Of a stretch of DNA of 64,000 bases, positions 34,511 through 43,305 are shown one piece after another. The translations under genes and the position numbers were made by a program. How positions within the stretch are numbered: the stretch's first letter is position 1; the number at the start of each line of letters is the position of its first letter. Origin of the DNA: JAPKEZ01 sp047638975 (lineage in GTDB: Bacteria; Planctomycetota; UBA1135); contig JBLINB010000001.1 of the NCBI GenBank assembly GCA_047638975.1, positions 50,981 to 114,980 of the forward strand. Reading direction: 5' to 3'. The notes below the pieces were generated by a model. The model was not told the DNA's origin and did no database searches. It was given only the letters and a program-made list of their open reading frames with translations.

Positions 34511-37424
34511 TTTCTAACCAATCTTGCCATGGACGCGCACGGCGCAACAACTCGGAGCTTGGAGTGCCATTAAGAATAACTGGAGCGTCAACTTTAGTAA
34601 TGTTAAACAAGAAATAAGCACAAAGTGGACGCAATCTTGTAGGTGCAGAAGCAAGTCCGACCATGAGTTGTTCGACAGCTAACTTTGGTGAGCAACGTGA
34701 TGGATCATCAAAATACTCGTCAAGCTCGAAACCAGAATCGATTAATGCCTTACGTAACCAATCGCGTGGTAAGTCTTGCGAGTTTGCCTCCCACCATGCA
34801 GCATAAGTACCTGCTGGGTCAGGAGTGTTTCTGAAATCGGCACCGGTCGCCGAAACGAGGGCATTTAACACCTCGATCGAACGCGGACTGTCGGTGAGCA
34901 ATCCGATCAACGCTGGTGCAGCAGCTGGCTCGCCGGCCAGTCCAACACTGATAGCAGCGCGGGTTGCCAACACGATATCAGCATCAAGCAAGTACGGACG
35001 CATTGCAGAACGGCATGCCGCAGCGCCGCGCATGAATAGTGCTCGTTGATAGCTGCTCTCGAGTGGTCCACCGGCATACTCGACAAACAATTCACTTAAC
35101 ATTTCATCAGCTGCAGGCGTACTCAAATTGGAAATAGCATTTATTGCCGCGACACGCACTGCTGTCGAAAAATCACGAGCCGCTTCATGCAACAATGGCA
35201 AGCTGCTCGCATCATCGACAGCTGCAATGGCTGACAAAGCAATAGAGCGCGTAGTGTCGTCGTAGTCGGCGGCAGCGAATAAGTTCATCGTTGGCAAAGC
35301 AGCAACGGCATGTAGGTCTCCGAGAGCGATTAAAGCAGCATGCACTATCGACAACGATGCGTCATTAAGCGCCGATTCAAGAGCAGGGATAGACGGCTGC
35401 CCTAATGAGCTTAAAGAATACACCGCAGCCAAGCGCACGATCTCACGCGTATCGCCAAGTGCCGCATGCCGATGTTCGAGTGGATAGCTGTTTAGAACTA
35501 AAGCGCAACTTTTACCACGCTGAGTAGCCGCTTGCGCCACCGCAGCATTCATTGCAACGTCAAACAATTCACCATAGGCATTCGTCAATGCCAGCTCGAT
35601 ACATGCATTAGCGAGTTGCAAGCTATCTGGATTGAGTAGCGCAATTTGATACAATTCTTTCGACAACAGTGGCGTCCAAAATTGCTGGCGCTGGGGTAGA
35701 TCTTTTAATTCTATCAACCACGCATTTAAAGAAGCTAAATCTAAAGAGGCCATACGGCCGGCAGATAACTGCAAAAACAATTCGCCCTTAACTGTTGCAT
35801 CAAGAATTGCGTTATCGAAATCACTGAGGTGCTCTAGAATGAAAGCCAAACCACCTGCCCCGGGAGAAGCCAACGTTTGCCAACCTGTTGCCGAGTAAAT
35901 ATCGCTGAAGTCGGTGAGTAATCCATTTAACCAGGGTTCGCCGGCAGAACCTCTGAAGCGTAATACTTTGCGTTGCTCGCCGATAGTCACGATAATCGCT
36001 GCAGATATAGGAGCTGTGGTTAATCCAAAGTCTCCCGGGCGCAGGGATGCTTTTAAAATCGAGTGCTCGTCAAGCAGAGCCAACAATTTTGCTTGCCCGG
36101 CACTGCCAAGCATGCGGTCGCCATAAACAAAAGGAGCCGAACTACCACACAGCACCTGCTCCTTACCGTCGGCGGCAGTTATAGCGACACGTAAACGTGG
36201 CAAATCAAGCGCATCTACATCGATGCGACCACGCACTAACTTCACATTGCCTTCTTGATTTTCGTACCATTTAATCCAGGCACTCGCCGGCTGGCCGGCC
36301 ATCGATTCTCCGGTCACGCGACTTAGACTACCTTGCGCTAATTTAGCGAAGCGGGCGTATTGCGGATAAAATTCTACGCCGCCAACAGCTCGGACCAAAT
36401 TAAAAACCACTTGCTGTTCGATACTGAGCAGCGACTCTCTTAACTCGGAGCGAAATAATTGCTCGGCCAATCCGGCAGCAGCAATAGCTGAAATAAATAT
36501 GTCATTGCGCTGCGCCATCTCGCGCATACGTGGTTCGAGTTCTGCACTTAGTACAGATTCGGTGCGCCCATCTTGTGCTTCAAGTAGCCCAAACAATAAA
36601 TAACTGGCTTCGGTGTCGTTTGCGGCTAAGGCAAACTCTTGACGCATGGCAGCCACTTCTACTTCGGTGCCTTTACCTATCAAAGCGCTTACGGCTTGCA
36701 AAGCCACGCTGACCGACTCGTCGTTGAGCGCTTTGCGTAATGCTTGGCGCGCGTCGGAATGATCGCTGTACATTGAGAGTAAGCGTGTAGCACGTAAGCG
36801 TAAATCGGCATCCCGTCCAAAAGAAATGAACTGCAATAACTTAGGCAAATAATCTTCATTAAGTGCCTCGCCGAGGCGTGTTTCTACTAAAGTTCGAACT
36901 TGACGCCGTGGGTGATCAAGTAGGCTCGCCGCCAGTGCTGGTAATTGGCCATGCTGCAGACGCGCTGCAGAATCTAAACATTTTGCTACTGCGCCCATGT
37001 CAGCAGCCATTGAAGCTGCATTAACCAACTGTTCGGTATCGGCACTGCTGCCTACCCATTCGATAATCTCTGCTGCCAGCTCAACCGATTTTGCATGACT
37101 CGAGAACAAGGCTCGTAGTGCTGTGCTACGCGAACTAAGACCAAAGCCGCGCAAATCTTCAAGATATGCTGCGTAAACTTTAGTCGATATCTTCTTCTCT
37201 GCTTCAAAAGCGTTGAAGAGTTCTTCGATCTTATTCGCCGGTTCAGCAAAAAACCTAAGCACTTGCTCGGGATCTTCGACAACCTCTTTTTTAACCGTGG
37301 AAGTGACGCCATCTGCTGCCGAAGGTGGCTGAGTTACGGGAGCAGGCGGCAAATCGAGTTGCGCACTGGCCACAGAAGGCAAACTGCACAACACAAACAC
37401 TGTAGAAATGAGACGGAAAAACAT
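34500..37424 (-). CDS. Large secreted HEAT-repeat protein
   Basis: The 974-residue protein has a signal peptide (MFFRLISTVFVLCSLPSVASAQ). Its N- and C-terminal thirds are built of HEAT-like helical repeats, such as DADLRLRATRLLSMYSDHSD and DDTTRSIALSAIAAVDDAS. The middle (about 400-560) contains a different beta-rich segment. It is probably a periplasmic scaffold. It is the first gene of a minus-strand operon running through lytic transglycosylase, two ferredoxins, elbB and the M1 peptidase. The role is unknown. Confidence 0.8.
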   Translation of the reverse strand: MFFRLISTVFVLCSLPSVASAQLDLPPAPVTQPPSAADGVTSTVKKEVVEDPEQVLRFFAEPANKIEELFNAFEAEKKISTKVYAAYLEDLRGFGLSSRSTALRALFSSHAKSVELAAEIIEWVGSSADTEQLVNAASMAADMGAVAKCLDSAARLQHGQLPALAASLLDHPRRQVRTLVETRLGEALNEDYLPKLLQFISFGRDADLRLRATRLLSMYSDHSDARQALRKALNDESVSVALQAVSALIGKGTEVEVAAMRQEFALAANDTEASYLLFGLLEAQDGRTESVLSAELEPRMREMAQRNDIFISAIAAAGLAEQLFRSELRESLLSIEQQVVFNLVRAVGGVEFYPQYARFAKLAQGSLSRVTGESMAGQPASAWIKWYENQEGNVKLVRGRIDVDALDLPRLRVAITAADGKEQVLCGSSAPFVYGDRMLGSAGQAKLLALLDEHSILKASLRPGDFGLTTAPISAAIIVTIGEQRKVLRFRGSAGEPWLNGLLTDFSDIYSATGWQTLASPGAGGLAFILEHLSDFDNAILDATVKGELFLQLSAGRMASLDLASLNAWLIELKDLPQRQQFWTPLLSKELYQIALLNPDSLQLANACIELALTNAYGELFDVAMNAAVAQAATQRGKSCALVLNSYPLEHRHAALGDTREIVRLAAVYSLSSLGQPSIPALESALNDASLSIVHAALIALGDLHAVAALPTMNLFAAADYDDTTRSIALSAIAAVDDASSLPLLHEAARDFSTAVRVAAINAISNLSTPAADEMLSELFVEYAGGPLESSYQRALFMRGAAACRSAMRPYLLDADIVLATRAAISVGLAGEPAAAPALIGLLTDSPRSIEVLNALVSATGADFRNTPDPAGTYAAWWEANSQDLPRDWLRKALIDSGFELDEYFDDPSRCSPKLAVEQLMVGLASAPTRLRPLCAYFLFNITKVDAPVILNGTPSSELLRRARPWQDWLESAK

Positions 37425-37465
37425 TAGGACATCCCGCGCATTGCGGGGAAGCCATTTTAGCGACT

Positions 37466-39379
37466 TTATAGACTTTGGTAACGCTTTAAATCCGCTATCA
37501 GTTGCACCAAATCATCATCACGGACCGGATCAAATGACTGAAAAGCGCCGCGTCCTGATTGTTGAGTGCCGAGTAACGCGCCAGGGCCGCGCTGCCGTAA
37601 ATCAGCAGCTGATACTTCAAAACCATTATCGCAATCTTCGAGTGTTTTCAGGCGAATAAAAGAGTCGTCGTTATCTGTAAATAATTGGCAATAGGCCGTG
37701 AGCGCATTTTCGCCACGCGCCAGGCGTCCGCGTAATTGGTGGAGCGACGACAAGCCTAGGCGTTGCGCCTCAAAGACTAGTAGGTGTTGCAAGCCAGGGA
37801 TGTCAAGCCCCACTTCGACAATGGTCGTAGCAAATAATATCTGTGAGTCATGGTTACGAAAACTATCTACGGAGTGCTGCACATCAGCGTTGTCGAGTCG
37901 TCCATGCACGATGGCTGAGCTGAATTCCTTGAACACCCCGCCCATTAAATACTCTTGCCACGACAGCAAGCCCTCTTCACCATCAATCCGCGGGACCACA
38001 ATTAGTACTTGCTGCCCTTGCTCTAAAAACTTTAGCAACTTGTCGCATTGCTCTTCGATCTGCGTGTCATTGAAGACCTTAGTGACTACTTTCGCGTTTG
38101 CACCGGCGCGCGTCTTCAAGACACATGGGCGTAGTGAGCCATAATACGACCATGCCAAAGTGCGTGGGATCGGCGTAGCCGTCATCGTCAAAACATGCGG
38201 TTGAACGGCTTTGGCGAGCAATGATGCCTTCTGCTTAACCCCGAAGCGTTGTTGCTCATCAAAAATGACTAAACGTAAATGATCGAATTTAACTTTGTCA
38301 TTCAACAGAGCATGCGTGCCGATGACAATGTGCGCGCTCGTATCCGCACGTGACACCGTTGTTTGAGTTGACGCCAACCAGTCACTAAAAGTACTAAAAT
38401 GTTGGTGTGCTAAAATTTCGGTTGGCGCAAGTATCGCCACTTGCCCGCCACTGGCAACGATCAGCAAAGCGATTACAAATGCCACGGCAGTTTTGCCGCT
38501 ACCGACTTCACCATGCAGCAAGCGCTGCATAGATTTTTCACTTTGTAAGTCTAGGCATAAATCTTCAATCACCTGCAGTTGCTCGTCATTTAAGTTAAAT
38601 GGCAACAGTTTGTATATGCGATCCAACACTTTGTTGTCCACTGCCGTCGGTGAGACCAAATCCTTCGACTCCGTTTCGTAGCGCTGTTGCTGTAAAGAAT
38701 AAAGTTCGCCTAAGGCTAAGCGGCGGCGCCCGTTTTCGGCTTCATCTAGATCTTGCGGACAGTGAATCATGCGCACAGCCGTAGCCAATTGCGGCACTGC
38801 TGCAGCTTCAAGCAACGGCAACGGCAGCGGCTCAATCAGCTGCTCGCAGTATTGCACCGCATGCCCGATCGATTGCTTAGTGAACTTGCGCGGCAGGCCC
38901 TCGCCTTTGGGGTAAATCGGACGCGGCGCATGACTGTCGCACATATCAGAGGCGTTGATGACCTCTGCATTATTCAACTTCCACCCATTTTTCTCCGCTA
39001 GAACCCCCTCGAAAGCCATTTTTTCGCCTTCTGGGAACTGTTTTTTACGGAAAGCCTGATTAAAGAAAGCGACGCAAAGCTTTTGAGCGCCAACGTTTAT
39101 GCGCACATTTAAGATATTGCGCTTATATCCCATGCGAAAGATGCTGGTGGAGTAGATTTCTCCTTCGAGTTGTACTAATTTGCCATCAAAATCAGAAAAA
39201 TTTTGCTCTTTTATGAGCAGCGGTGCGGGCTGATAGCGCTGTGGGAGCAACCTGAGTAGTCCCTCTACATCTTCTACCGCAAATGCAACTTTGTATTTTT
39301 CTGCCTTAACAGAACCTATGCCTGCCAGAATCGTTAGATTTTGACTTAGTTCTACTACGTCGGGCTGCTGCGGTGGCAC
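37466..39379 (-). CDS. recG: ATP-dependent DNA helicase RecG
   Basis: RecG remodels stalled forks and branched DNA. The 637-residue protein has the wedge OB domain in the N-terminal 250 residues, Walker A HGEVGSGKTAVA, the motif TATPIPRTLA and the late QLRGRLARGENALTAYC with the TRG region after it. Helicase motif II reads DEQQ instead of the usual DEQH. The start codon is GTG (39377-39379); the decayed tandem copy still has ATG at the matching place. A TAAATT box 6 nt upstream suggests a leaderless message. Confidence 0.95.
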   Translation of the reverse strand: MPPQQPDVVELSQNLTILAGIGSVKAEKYKVAFAVEDVEGLLRLLPQRYQPAPLLIKEQNFSDFDGKLVQLEGEIYSTSIFRMGYKRNILNVRINVGAQKLCVAFFNQAFRKKQFPEGEKMAFEGVLAEKNGWKLNNAEVINASDMCDSHAPRPIYPKGEGLPRKFTKQSIGHAVQYCEQLIEPLPLPLLEAAAVPQLATAVRMIHCPQDLDEAENGRRRLALGELYSLQQQRYETESKDLVSPTAVDNKVLDRIYKLLPFNLNDEQLQVIEDLCLDLQSEKSMQRLLHGEVGSGKTAVAFVIALLIVASGGQVAILAPTEILAHQHFSTFSDWLASTQTTVSRADTSAHIVIGTHALLNDKVKFDHLRLVIFDEQQRFGVKQKASLLAKAVQPHVLTMTATPIPRTLAWSYYGSLRPCVLKTRAGANAKVVTKVFNDTQIEEQCDKLLKFLEQGQQVLIVVPRIDGEEGLLSWQEYLMGGVFKEFSSAIVHGRLDNADVQHSVDSFRNHDSQILFATTIVEVGLDIPGLQHLLVFEAQRLGLSSLHQLRGRLARGENALTAYCQLFTDNDDSFIRLKTLEDCDNGFEVSAADLRQRGPGALLGTQQSGRGAFQSFDPVRDDDLVQLIADLKRYQSL

Positions 39380-39558
39380 AATAATAATTTAAAGAAATCA
39401 TGTAACGCTTGCCACCCTTGCACGTATTAATTAATAAGTCGCTTGCCGTTCGGGGGAATGGTAACGACCACCAGCTCGACCTATTCATGAGTACTGGGTG
39501 AGAGGCATAGCCTTTATTGGTTATGTCTCTTTTTTCTACGACGCTAGCACTATACCCC
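38772..39558. repeat. Tandem duplication unit A (recG 5' part plus upstream region)
   Basis: This stretch is about 90% like unit B at 39599-40380, offset by about 821 bp. It covers recG from codon about 200 back to the start and some 180 bp upstream, including the candidate small RNA. Unit A is joined to the intact recG. Confidence 0.9.
39443..39535 (+). ncRNA. Candidate small RNA, copy A
   Basis: A promoter TTGCCA (39409-39414), 17 nt, TAATAA (39432-39437) points away from recG. About 93 nt later an intrinsic terminator forms: 12-bp stem 39501-39512 / 39519-39530, then a T run. A small hairpin CGTT/AACG encloses a G-rich loop, and CACCAG can pair with CTGGGTG. No reading frame or known RNA family is evident. 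The same elements persist in copy B with compensating changes, which argues that the RNA is real. The exact 5' end is an estimate. Confidence 0.55.
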
Positions 39559-39597
39559 ATGCAATTTGCTTGGTTCCTTTAAAGATTCACGATATTA
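39549..39597 (-). repeat. Remnant of a charged-protein gene promoter region
   Basis: This sequence, at the junction of the tandem units, matches 48608-48656 at about three quarters of positions (both contain TATACCCCAT, TTGGTT and AAAGA in order). In the second place it is the promoter region of the charged secreted protein gene. Its origin here is unclear. Confidence 0.5.
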
Positions 39598-39598
39598 C

Positions 39599-40200
39599 CA
39601 GCTGTAGGTAATTGCGGCACTGCGGCAGCTTCAAGTAACGGCGGCGGCAACAGCTCAATAAGCTGCTCACAGTATTGCACCGCATGCCTAATCGATTACT
39701 TTGTAAACTTGCGCGACAAGGCATCACCTTTTAGGATAAATCGGGCGTGGCGCATGACTGTCGCACATATCAGACGCGTTGATCACCTCTGCATTATTCA
39801 ACTTCACCCATTTTTCTCTGCCAGAACCGCCTCGAAAGCCATTTTTTCGCCTTCTAGGAACTGCTTTTACGGAAAGCCTGATTGAAGAAAGCGACGCAAA
39901 GCTTGTGAGCGCCAACGTTTATGCGTACATCCAAGATATTGCGCTTATATCCCATCCGAAAGATGCTGGTGGAGTAGATTTCTCCTTCGAGTTGTACTAA
40001 TTTACCATCGAAATCAGAAAAACTTTGCTCCTTTATGAGCAGCGATGCGGGCAAGTAGCGCTGTGAAAGCAACCTGAGCAGCCCATCTATCTCTTTGACC
40101 AAAATGCAACTTTGTATTTCTCTTCCTTAACAGAACCGATGCCTGGCAAAATCGTTAGATTTTGACTTAGCTCTACTACGTCGGGCTGCTGAGTTGGCAT
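39599..40200 (-). pseudogene. Decayed copy of the recG 5' region
   Basis: Homologous to recG codons 1 to about 200, with several single-base deletions (for example near 39810, 39867 and 40101) that shift the frame, plus stop codons. The former start is an ATG at 40198-40200, encoding MPTQQPDVVEL against MPPQQPDVVEL in the real gene. The distal end is cut off at about 39599. It cannot make a functional helicase. The cause is a tandem duplication. Confidence 0.9.
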
Positions 40201-40263
40201 AATAATAATTTAAAGAAATCATGTAACGCTTGCCACCCTTGCACGTATTAATTAATAAGTCGT

Positions 40264-40357
40264 TTGTTGTTCGGGGGGATGGCAGCGATCACCAGCTCGA
40301 CGTATCCATGAGTACTGGGTTGAGAGGTATAACCTTATTGGTTGTGCCTCTTTTTTT
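40264..40357 (+). ncRNA. Candidate small RNA, copy B
   Basis: This is the second copy of the transcript described at 39443. It has the same promoter, TTGCCA (40230-40235), 17 nt, TAATAA (40253-40258), and a terminator with a 12-bp stem 40323-40334 / 40340-40351 and a T run to 40357. Stem positions differ from copy A but pairing is kept by G-U or paired changes. It ends 15 nt before the -10 box of the SDR gene. Confidence 0.55.
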
Positions 40358-40372
40358 CTATTACGCTAGCAC

Positions 40373-40378
40373 TATACT
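40373..40378 (+). promoter_or_regulatory. -10 element of SDR gene (leaderless spacing)
   Basis: TATACT lies exactly 6 nt before the ATG at 40385. No Shine-Dalgarno site is present. Confidence 0.6.
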
Positions 40379-40384
40379 CCCGCG

Positions 40385-41158
40385 ATGAATTTTAACCTTA
40401 CCTACGGTCCATGGGCCATTGTCACCGGCGCTTCTGCCGGACTCGGCGAACATTACACCCGCCAACTTGCCGAGCGCGGTCTAAACGTGTTAATTATCGC
40501 ACGCCGCATGGAGCGCCTCGAGTCATTAGCCACCGAGCTTATGTCCAAGCATAGCGTAAGCATAGAGTGCCTAGAACTCGACTTGGTCGCCGAAGGTGCA
40601 ATCTCCACCATACTTACGGCATGTGAGGGCAAAGACATCGGACTATTAGTCAATAATGCCGGCTTTGGTATCAAAGAACTTTTTACCGAGAACGATGCCG
40701 CAAGGCTCCGCAATATGGTGCGCCTCAATTGCGAAGTACCCGTCATGCTGACCGATGCTTTATTGGGCAAATTAAAAAGCCGCGATACTGCTGGCATCAT
40801 TAATTTATCAAGCGTGGCTGGTTTCCAAGCTACTCCGCACATGAGTGTTTACGGTGCGACAAAAGCTTTTGATCTAATGTTTAGCGAGGCCTTAGGCAGC
40901 GAGCTTGAAGGCAGCGGTATTGATGTCCTAGCCGTATGCCCGGCCTCGACTGCTACCGAATTTCACGTAGTCGCCGGTTCTGAATCAACCTTTCCAACTA
41001 TGGACGACCCGCGCTTAGTAGTACGCAATAGCCTCAACAGTTTAGGCAAACGTGCTGTTTACGTGCATGGTTTCAAGTCGCGAGCATTAATCTTTGTGTC
41101 ACGCTTCACTCCACGTTTTTTGGTTACAAAGATGACGAAATTAATGCTCAAGAACTAA
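40385..41158 (+). CDS. Short-chain dehydrogenase/reductase
   Basis: The 257-residue SDR has the cofactor motif VTGASAGLGEHY, NADP-preferring Arg residues after strand 2 (IIARRMERLE), the NNAG motif, the catalytic Ser in NLSSVAGFQATPHM and YGATK. The C-terminal segment (VHGFKSRALIFVSRFTPRFLVTKMT) resembles DltE/YqjQ-like members. The substrate is unknown. It follows the duplicated small-RNA region and is convergent with the M16 gene. Confidence 0.9.
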   Translation: MNFNLTYGPWAIVTGASAGLGEHYTRQLAERGLNVLIIARRMERLESLATELMSKHSVSIECLELDLVAEGAISTILTACEGKDIGLLVNNAGFGIKELFTENDAARLRNMVRLNCEVPVMLTDALLGKLKSRDTAGIINLSSVAGFQATPHMSVYGATKAFDLMFSEALGSELEGSGIDVLAVCPASTATEFHVVAGSESTFPTMDDPRLVVRNSLNSLGKRAVYVHGFKSRALIFVSRFTPRFLVTKMTKLMLKN

Positions 41159-41164
41159 GCGAAG

Positions 41165-42748
41165 TTATTCGATGATACCGCGCATCGCACGTTTCTTTTG
41201 CGCAATGGCATTGTCGCGCATATCTGCGACAGCCGGGTAATCGAAATGGGTCAGCCCTGCTTCGAAATCAGCAATAGCTGCATCGTAATTTTTCATCTCA
41301 AGGTAAATAGACCCGCGCTCGGCATAGTTAATAATTTGATTCATCGGATCTTTTAACTTTGCTAGCAACAAGGTGTAAGCTTCAAGCGCTCGCGGGTAAT
41401 CACCCGTTTCCACTGCCGAGGATGCCGCTGCTTGTAAATCTTGTGTCGATTCAGGCAGTGGCTTCACTTCTTCACCAGTACCTTTGAAGGTAACCGTTAC
41501 GCATTTTTTATTGGCGAGATATGTTTTACATACCCGCGCCAAATCTTCGACACTCACCGCCTCGATTGCCGCTTGATAGCCCACCATCGCGGCGGTCAAA
41601 TCGTGCGCCGCATACCAGGCTAAAGTACCCGCAAGCGCAAAATACGGACGTGAACGCATCGGTTGGCTAGCATAAACATCTGCAAGCAAGTCTTTTACTT
41701 CGGCAAGTACCGAGGCATCAGCTTCGCCCAACTTGTACTTCGTAAGCATGCGCGCCGTTTGCTTTGCGATGACTGCTGGGTCATTAGCACCAACCGACCA
41801 TCCTATCTTAAAGATGTCTTGCTCAATACGGCCACCAACGCCAACATTCACAATCACATTTGCAGCAATTTCATCACGCTGCAGCATTGCGGCAAGTACG
41901 TCTAAAGCCGCACGGTCCGCATGGCTAATGTTCGGAGTCAACCAGCAGCGCACGACTCGGTCACGTGGCAGCTGCGAAGTAATTTCAACGCTACGTGAAG
42001 CGCTAAGCTCTGGCTCAAAGTAATGATTATTAGAAACGGATTGCGACTTCAATCCACCAAAGGATTTCTCTATTAAATCTAAAGTCTGTGTTGGGTCGGC
42101 TGGGCCAACAACAACTAAGGCAGTACGATTCGGATGATAATAGGCATCGTAAAAGAACTTAACCCTATCTACGCCCAACTGCGGTGCCTTGGTGTGTCCG
42201 TTCTTATCACGCAGACCATGTCGATAAGGATGCGATTTATAAACCGCATTTTCAAGTTGCTGCAGGCGACCTTCGCTTGGTTGATAGGCATGTTCCTCTT
42301 CGATATCTAAACGATGGCGCTCGTGAAGCACGGGCTTCTCGGCAAGGGACAAAGAGCGCAAACGGTCGGCTTCCATTTCTAGCACTTTGCCGAGGTGCTC
42401 TGGCGCAAAGTTGTGATCGTAATACATGGTGTAGTCATCGCGTGTGAATGCATTCGATTCTCCACCCCAGCTAACTACTGTTTTTTCGTGCTCGTCAGGA
42501 CCTGTAGTGGCCGTACCAGCAAACATCGCATGTTCGGTCAAGTGAGCCAACCCCGTCGTGCTTGAGGTCTCGTCACGCGTCCCAGCAGCGATTGCCATAA
42601 ACACTGATGTGGTATCACCAGCATCTAATATCGCATAAGCGCGTAGCCCGTTATCAAGGACTCGGTACTCGAAAGTATGTTCGCCTATAGTCAATTGTTG
42701 CTGAGAACTAGCCAGTGCAAGCGAAAGGAATATTGTTGCAGTAATCAT
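41165..42748 (-). CDS. Secreted M16 family metallopeptidase with C-terminal TPR-like segment
   Basis: The protein (527 residues from ATG 42748) has a signal peptide MITATIFLSLALASSQQ and the inverted zinc motif HLTEH in GLAHLTEHAMFAGT, with the distal Glu in the EMEADRL helix. After one M16 domain pair it ends with TPR-like helices (YPRALEAYTLLLAKL, MKNYDAAIADFEAGL). It is much shorter than the M16 protein at 27651. A TATACT box 7 nt before the ATG suggests an almost leaderless message divergent from the hemerythrin gene. Confidence 0.88.
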   Translation of the reverse strand: MITATIFLSLALASSQQQLTIGEHTFEYRVLDNGLRAYAILDAGDTTSVFMAIAAGTRDETSSTTGLAHLTEHAMFAGTATTGPDEHEKTVVSWGGESNAFTRDDYTMYYDHNFAPEHLGKVLEMEADRLRSLSLAEKPVLHERHRLDIEEEHAYQPSEGRLQQLENAVYKSHPYRHGLRDKNGHTKAPQLGVDRVKFFYDAYYHPNRTALVVVGPADPTQTLDLIEKSFGGLKSQSVSNNHYFEPELSASRSVEITSQLPRDRVVRCWLTPNISHADRAALDVLAAMLQRDEIAANVIVNVGVGGRIEQDIFKIGWSVGANDPAVIAKQTARMLTKYKLGEADASVLAEVKDLLADVYASQPMRSRPYFALAGTLAWYAAHDLTAAMVGYQAAIEAVSVEDLARVCKTYLANKKCVTVTFKGTGEEVKPLPESTQDLQAAASSAVETGDYPRALEAYTLLLAKLKDPMNQIINYAERGSIYLEMKNYDAAIADFEAGLTHFDYPAVADMRDNAIAQKKRAMRGIIE

Positions 42749-42788
42749 TCTGGGTAGTATATTTAATCTACAGACCTTAAGTGTTGAG

Positions 42789-42794
42789 TATAAT
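42789..42794 (+). promoter_or_regulatory. -10 element of hemerythrin-like gene (leaderless spacing)
   Basis: A consensus TATAAT lies exactly 6 nt before the ATG at 42801. The -35 is weak and there is no Shine-Dalgarno site. Confidence 0.65.
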
Positions 42795-42800
42795 TTTGGA

Positions 42801-43295
42801 ATGCCGTCCGTCACCGATTTGTTTTCTAGTCACGACACCCTCGTTGAGTGCTTAACGGCGCATAAGCGTGCCGTGGTGCTTGGGCGAATGCACGAGGCGC
42901 GACAAAGTTTCCAAGAATTTTGGGTGGCGATAAACGCGCACAGCATGTGCGAAGACGAATTGCTACTGCCAAAGTTTGTTCAACTAGGGCTCGAGACTAA
43001 CGGCTGCACCGCTGCACTACTTAGTAAAGAGCACATCAAATTACGCCGCCTAGCCGATGAAGCGCGAGCGCGAGTCAACGAACCAGTGTCTGGCTTAACT
43101 GCAGAACGGCGTATTTACTTACTTGAGAATCTGCATATGCTAAGCGAAGTGCTCGAACATCATGATGCGCGCGAACGGGCAGCTTTCTTATGCAAGTTTG
43201 ATGAAGTGTTAAGCGAAGTAGAAGCCACCGAGCTACATGCCGCCGCACAAAAACTAGAACTTAAATTAGCAGCAAGTTTAAGTGGTAAAATATAG
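42801..43295 (+). CDS. Hemerythrin-like domain protein
   Basis: The 164-residue helical protein has the metal-ligand pattern of hemerythrin-like proteins: His in SHDTLVECLTAHKR, H-x3-E in NAHSMCEDELLLP, His in LSKEHIKLRR, and His-His-Asp in EVLEHHDARERA. Such proteins bind a di-iron centre and can sense oxygen or nitric oxide or take part in iron handling. No signal peptide is seen. It is convergent with a methyltransferase gene. Confidence 0.85.
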   Translation: MPSVTDLFSSHDTLVECLTAHKRAVVLGRMHEARQSFQEFWVAINAHSMCEDELLLPKFVQLGLETNGCTAALLSKEHIKLRRLADEARARVNEPVSGLTAERRIYLLENLHMLSEVLEHHDARERAAFLCKFDEVLSEVEATELHAAAQKLELKLAASLSGKI

Positions 43296-43305
43296 CACTA
43301 GCTTT

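Noticed and set aside
39724..40102. Two short RecG-like frames
   Set aside because: Both are pieces of the frameshifted recG duplicate, not separate proteins.
39599..40380. Insertion sequence as cause of the duplication
   Set aside because: I saw no transposase, terminal inverted repeats or target-site duplication; simple tandem duplication explains it.
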